Part shown: positions 59,173-64,000 of the stretch, in pieces
Numbering within the stretch: position 1 is the stretch's first letter
How the letters are laid out: each line of letters begins with the position of its first letter
NCBI GenBank assembly: GCA_932294295.1
Contig: OW028580.1
Location: 38,264,836-38,328,835, forward strand
Direction: 5' to 3'
DNA length: 64,000 nucleotides
From: Alitta virens
Taxonomy: Eukaryota > Annelida > Polychaeta > Phyllodocida > Nereididae
Notes under the pieces: generated by a model
Databases searched by the model: none
What the model was told of the DNA's origin: nothing
What the model saw: only the letters and a program-made list of their open reading frames with translations
Made by a program: the position numbers and the translations under genes

Positions 59173-59261
59173 ACAACAACAACAACAACAACATCAACAA
59201 CACAACAATGACAACAACAACACAACAACACAACAACACAACAACAACAAACACAACAACA
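59173..59261. repeat. CAA tract, inverted copy
   Basis: Mirror of 14,293-14,380, same length. Confidence 0.9.
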
Positions 59262-60523
59262 TAAGGTTTATACTACTGTACGAGAATGGATTAACGACAT
59301 AGTAAGATAAGTAATAGTAGAGGATGAAGTAACCACATGTATCAAATAATTCCTGAAAATTTTATATGACAGTCAAGTCATATACATGGCATAATCACTT
59401 GATGAGCTACTTTGATGCACAATTCATGAAGATATTCTTTGACCAATCTTATTTGTTTCTATGCTGGTGATGTTGTTTTTCTTTAGCAAGCATATATTCA
59501 TTTACATCAAATAATAACTAACTTGATATCTTGTCCTCATTTGTCCTTTCCTTTACAACTCTAACAATGTGAATTTACAAAAGTAGGGGCTTTATTCTTA
59601 TTTAAGAAAGCTGATTGCAACTGGAACTACATTCTGAGAATGGCTCAAACAATGTTAGTTTCCTTTGATGTTTAAGCTTGTCATTTTCTAATTGAACAAG
59701 GTTACCAGGTTCAGTGGCATTGTACTGTGCTTAAGCATAATACATGCCATGTTCATGATGTACTATATATGGTGGAAAAATTCCATGTGGTCCAAAATGC
59801 ACGTGGAAGCAAGTACCCACAGGTGCAATGCCAATACTGCATCGAACTTTTCACTAATGTTTAATGTACAAGATCATGTTTACTTGTACCTTGTATATCT
59901 TATTTGTATGCTCTCACTGCTATTGGAAATGAAGCCTACCCGATAACATGCCTGATGATGGTTCGACAGCGCCCTCAGAGGGCTGATGTCAATATGCATG
60001 TTAAATACTATCTGGGTAGCCAGTAAATATTACCACTGCCAGCGGTACACATAATGATGCGATTACAAGGCTTGGATTCCACACCATGTTACACATTTAC
60101 CCCATGGGTGAGGTCTTTTACTTGGCCTAGCCCCATATGAGACTTATTTTTCTTATTAATATATACCTGATATCTCCAATGCCATATACTGTGTACAACA
60201 AGTACATTCATCATAGTTTTAGTGATGTGTCTCTATTTGCAATACAATGGGGTTATTTGTGATACAATGGCATCCCCTACATTCATGAATTGTATATGAC
60301 TCTAACGGGAAAAAATGAAGCTATGATGCATTTCCTTGGTCCAGATAAATCCCAATGTCAGGTGGGCCAAGAACCTTCAAAGAGATTCTATTTGAAAAGA
60401 TGTTGGCTATAACAATGACATAAGGAAGGATGGAGCTTTTTTCCTCTAAGGTAATTGAAGTTCTAGTTGCATAGTTTTCCTATTTTTGTGTAACGCCTAG
60501 GGTAGAAATGAATATGAACTTGC

Positions 60524-60604
60524 ATAGATAGATAGATACATGTTACGGCTTGAAAAAGCTACAAGTTCTACAAGATAGATAGATAGATAGACAGATAGAT
60601 AGAT
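60524..60604. repeat. GATA microsatellite, inverted copy
   Basis: Mirror of 12,951-13,030, same unit count. Confidence 0.9.
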
Positions 60605-61152
60605 ATGGGAAGCAGTTCTTGCCATTATAGAGGGTTGATTGATTAGGTGAGAGAGAGGAGGAGTCCACCCATGTTACACATTTATCCCACGGATTGGATC
60701 TTTTACTTGCCTCAGCATAGACACAGAGTGTAATAGGTTATTTGGCAATGTGTAAAGAAAGAGGTGTAGGTTTAGAACTTTCTTATGAAACATACTTCAT
60801 GTTCAGCTTCACATTTCACAATTACCATCATTCAATGTAACATAGCACAAGGACAAACAATGTAATTGCTGATTTTAAGCCAACTGCTGAATGGACACTA
60901 AGAAAAACAATCATTTTGTCTGAAAACATAATTCTTTTTAGTAAGGAATGCCACCAGGTTGTGTTCAATAATGTTAAAACATGAAAGTTTTCAAATCTAG
61001 TTTAGTAAAGTTTGAGTTGCCTGTGCATCATGTGGCTATAAACAACATACATGTTATACCTAAATTATGTTGTCTAGCACTAACAAAATATAATTAACCA
61101 AGGAAAGTTGTTTTGCGAAGATCTCAGCTCCATCACTGTTCCTATGATAAAC

Positions 61153-61395
61153 ATAACAAAAATGGCAGGTTGAGAACCTTAGAGATCCCCACCTGCTTCC
61201 CAAATTCCTTCAAGCCAAGCACATAAAGAGCAAAGTGAACTTCAAGCAAAGTAGCAGATCCTGCTTAAGTTGTGCTAATCACAGCGTGGGATGATATGCC
61301 CTGTAATCAGGGTAATTACAATTCTGGATGGACCGGATAACTTTGTAACCCTCTGCTCTACTTGTAGCACCCTTGATGAGATAAGCAGCTAATTC
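61153..61395. repeat. Repeat C, copy 8 (inverted)
   Basis: Its end (GAGATCCCCACCTGC) is of the block-D-linked type, unlike the corresponding U2 and U3 copies, a sign of mixing between C copies. Confidence 0.85.
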
Positions 61396-62440
61396 TTGTA
61401 TTTTATTATGTACGCAACCAAGGGTGATGTTTATCATATTGATAGTTTGTATGAGAAAGGTGTAACCATCATTAGATCCAACACTAATGATACTTCTGTG
61501 TACAGCAAATTGAATTTAAGAAAGTGTAGCAGTTCAATCTAAATGAATACTGTATGTATACGTGCATGTCAATACTCTCCGAGTAGCTATTTACTTGTAC
61601 CATAACTTCATAATAGAGCTAACATTGTCTTTCTTATGTTGGCCCGTTATTGAAAAATCAAGCAAGGTTTTGTGTGCTCAGATCCTGTGTCATTTTTTAT
61701 GCTTTCTACATGACCCAATTAATAGTCGACATCCAAATCTCGACCATCTTCCATCCAACACATTACTCCCATTAGTGTCTCTTTTAAGGTAAAGCTGCAC
61801 TGTCTGTCAAATTTGCAATTTTCTAAGAATCTTTCAAATAGTTGAAAATACCCTTTATTTATCAAGGCACACTTAATTTGTGTAAACTAACGATTTTATC
61901 AAATATTTTACTAAAATTAAATCACACATTGAGAGAAAATCCAGACCAAAACATTGGAAACGCAATGAAAATGATATCATCACCTATTGTTGGTGTTGTG
62001 ACATCATCACTAGGTTTTTTTACATGTCTATTTATATTATTTATTGTACCTTAAAATGAAATCGCTGTGCACAAATGAGCATGTAACGGGAAAAAAGATC
62101 ACAAGTAGTATTAGTTTGTCTAACAATTAGCTAGTATGCTAAATAAAGGAACTTTAAGAAATAGCAACAGGAGAGAGACATTTGGCAAAAAAGAGTAATG
62201 AATGTATCAAGGCTACTTTATCCATTGAACTCAACGTTCTTAACTATTTCTGGGGCAGTTTCTTCTGTATCCTAATTTACCTTCCTGTACTTTAAGATTG
62301 GAAATGTCCTTTTTAGCTCCGTCATTGGAGGAAAAGGCAATTTTTGATCAGGTTACGGCTGTCTAGAGAGTAGCGGAAATTACTTTTCGCCAGCAATTAC
62401 AGTTCTGAATTTCCAAAGTGTTTTGGTTGTAAAAGTTTTA
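61396..62440 (+). repeat. Module M2, inverted copy
   Basis: Plus-strand sense; the hydrophobic open tail is at 61,842-62,054 and closely matches 20,076-20,288. Confidence 0.75.
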
Positions 62441-63440
62441 ACCATCTTACTAGGATATCATCTGTTGAAAATTACAGGCACTTGGATTATTCTTGAATTA
62501 AATAAGAAAGAGCTTTTGATGTGTGAAAGAGGATTATGAATTGAATTAATATAAAATTTCATATTTATTTCACATCCTTGTTCAGCAATATATGCAATCT
62601 ATAAAGTACATTGAAATATGATATCATATACTTCCAGGATTTCATTAAGTTGACTTACAAAACCATCTCGAATGAGACATTTTTCAAATGAAATCACCAC
62701 TTTCATCAAGGAATTTCTGGAAGTGATTCTTAAAGGAAATGATAAGTACTACTCTGCAGTCAAATTTGTCATTGCTTGAGTTACAATATTGTTAAAATGA
62801 TATGGTAATTAATAATTACATCTTATTTCGGGACTCAAATCCAAACTGGGACACGAAACCCCAATCACAGACTTTTGGACATTGGCTTAAAAGTTGGCAT
62901 TCATTACTGTAAAAGCCATCATATCAAATAAATGTCTTGATGCCTGGACTTCCGTGGCCTCGGGATTTAAGATGACTTAAGACAGACTACAGGCTTAATG
63001 TAGGCTATCATGCAGTTCTGTAGTGACTCCATCATACTTTCCTGGTCAAAGCTTTTACAATTATACTGAAAGCCCCTGTTGTGAAACCTTCAGGTACTTT
63101 CGGTAAAATAAATTAAATGTATAATTATGAGTACATATTTGCAGTTTATTATGATCCATTTGTGATATAGATAGCAGAATGCAAAATCTGTTACACCAAG
63201 TATGTGTTGCTTCTACCAAACACCTTTAAGTAATAGTTATATCCCGAATAGGAGGGAGTTAACTAACATTTTTGTTGGTTATATCCCTCCTGAGAACAAT
63301 AGAAAAGGTCACATGGTGCAGTATAACATTTACTTATGTTGGTTTTTTTTCCAAATAAATAAGTTCCAACCATATTAACAAATTTGATAGAATTAAAGGA
63401 AACAGTATATTTACCAAATGGCTCAAAATACAGTTGCATA
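62441..63440. repeat. Block B, inverted copy
   Basis: Reverse complement of 18,710-19,680. The short ATG frame MRHFSNEITTFIKEF starts at about 62,672 and runs 36 codons to TGA; unrecognised. Confidence 0.8.
63251..63290. repeat. Single-arm inverted-repeat form, inverted copy
   Basis: GGAGGGAGTTAACTAAC ... TATATCCCTCC; same as 10,418 and 18,845. Confidence 0.7.
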
Positions 63441-63553
63441 AAAACTCTGAGGATTTCACATAATTTCCATCACAACTAATTACTCATGTAATAGGTATAA
63501 TTTTATTTAGAGGGCACCTCATAATGAAAAAAAACCTTAACATCTTATTTCAG

Positions 63554-63634
63554 GAAAAAGGTGCTCATGCAGCTCCAAGCCGAAAGAAACTGAAGAAGGC
63601 TAGCTGCCAAATAATTGAGGACAAAGAAAAATGA
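63554..63634 (+). other. Terminal-exon-like segment
   Basis: Follows CTTATTTCAG, a good acceptor with a pyrimidine tract, and reads 26 residues to a TGA at 63,632-63,634. The sequence is basic then acidic (APSRKKLKKASCQIIEDKEK) with no resemblance I can name. The U3 copy (18,506-18,586) is also intact, U2 is truncated, and the copy at 52,608 is frameshifted. A degraded downstream flank also occurs at about 32,670-32,770. It may be the last exon of a gene carried by the composite unit. Confidence 0.3.
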
Positions 63635-64000
63635 GCCTTAATTTCCCTTACATTGAAGACTCTAAGCCAGTGCAAGTTCCTTAATTGCCTAATGACAAAG
63701 ATAAGCCCATACAAGACAGGGGGCGCCACATGGCTTTACTTAGAAAATTGATGTATTTGCGGCTGCGCATTGTGGGAATTTTGTGTTATATTAAAAATTA
63801 ACCCTAAAATCGTAGGTAAACTAAAAGAAAAAAGCAATTAGCTCTTTTGTACACCTACTATGGAAATGCCCAATGGTAAGGTGCTCCAAAATTTTAGGTA
63901 TGAGTAAATATTGATGAATTCACTTATACACTTTGTAGAAATTGTACTTCAATGCATTTGTACCATGAGAAACAAATGTGAGAAAGATTTCATGTGATCA

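Larger units (their letters stand above)
55231..60691 (-). repeat. Right arm of 5.46-kb inverted duplication
   Basis: Reverse complement of 12,862-18,322 without indels. It includes block E (55,367-56,326), the Tc1 relic, block D, repeat C, M1, the 13-bp array, CCAAT pair, GTT tract, M3, SINE core, T and ATCT array, each identical to its partner where compared. Confidence 0.9.
60692..64000 (+). repeat. Outer, diverged part of the inverted unit
   Basis: Reverse complement of the U2/U3 front half (about 9,760-12,861 and 18,330-21,380). It keeps 59 bases near 60,804-60,870 missing from both left copies and is closer to U3 than to U2 in M2. Homology continues to the window edge. Confidence 0.85.

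Noticed and set aside
1..64000. A bacterial, organellar or viral window
   Set aside because: There are no operons, no ribosome-binding-site spaced genes, no rRNA or tRNA genes and no viral hallmark proteins; transposon and SINE/LINE content fits an animal nuclear genome.

Overview
The window looks like non-coding, repeat-dominated nuclear DNA of an animal, most likely a marine invertebrate. It is AT-rich, has no operons or compact genes, and is full of ATCT microsatellites, Tc1-family transposon remains, MITE-like inverted-repeat elements, SINE-like and LINE fragments, and segmental duplications. Two LINE relics encode a C-terminal Cys/His knuckle of a kind I associate with retrotransposons of invertebrate deuterostomes, molluscs and cnidarians. 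The exact taxon cannot be read from the sequence. I see no intact protein-coding gene. The longest open frames are translated microsatellites.

Layout. 0-2.0 kb: module M1, a short repeat C, an ATCT microsatellite and a conserved tail T. 2.0-4.1 kb: sequence found once in the window, with two clusters of CpG-containing motifs. 4.1-23.2 kb: three tandem versions (U1, U2, U3) of one composite unit of up to about 8.6 kb. Its parts are inverted-repeat cluster, block B, M2, repeat C, microsatellite, tail T, module M3, GTT tract, paired CCAAT motifs, M1, C, block D, block E and a 16-bp minisatellite. Each version carries its own deletions. 23.2-31.9 kb and 42.0-50.7 kb: a direct segmental duplication about 20 kb apart with LINE relics and large microsatellites. 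31.9-36.8 kb: mostly single-copy DNA with two MITEs, a small hairpin, a tRNA-like SINE and a LINE relic. 36.8-42.0 kb: further copies of M1, T and M3 and an 11-bp minisatellite. 50.7-52.5 kb: single-copy DNA. 53.1-54.7 kb: a full-length Tc1-like transposon with a damaged transposase. 54.7-64.0 kb: the composite unit again, in inverted orientation.

The main structural signal is a pair of inverted arms, 12,862-18,322 and 55,231-60,691, about 5.46 kb long and 36.9 kb apart. No indel separates them (positions always sum to 73,553), microsatellites included, and every part I compared is identical. Outside these limits the homology continues but is visibly diverged, which suggests very recent inverted duplication or arm-to-arm gene conversion. 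Several insertions and deletions can be read against an empty paralogue inside the same window, so the order of events can be partly reconstructed. A few short segments of the unit look exon-like (bounded by AG and GT, or ending in a stop after a good splice acceptor). They are reported as weak candidates for remains of a duplicated multi-exon gene.
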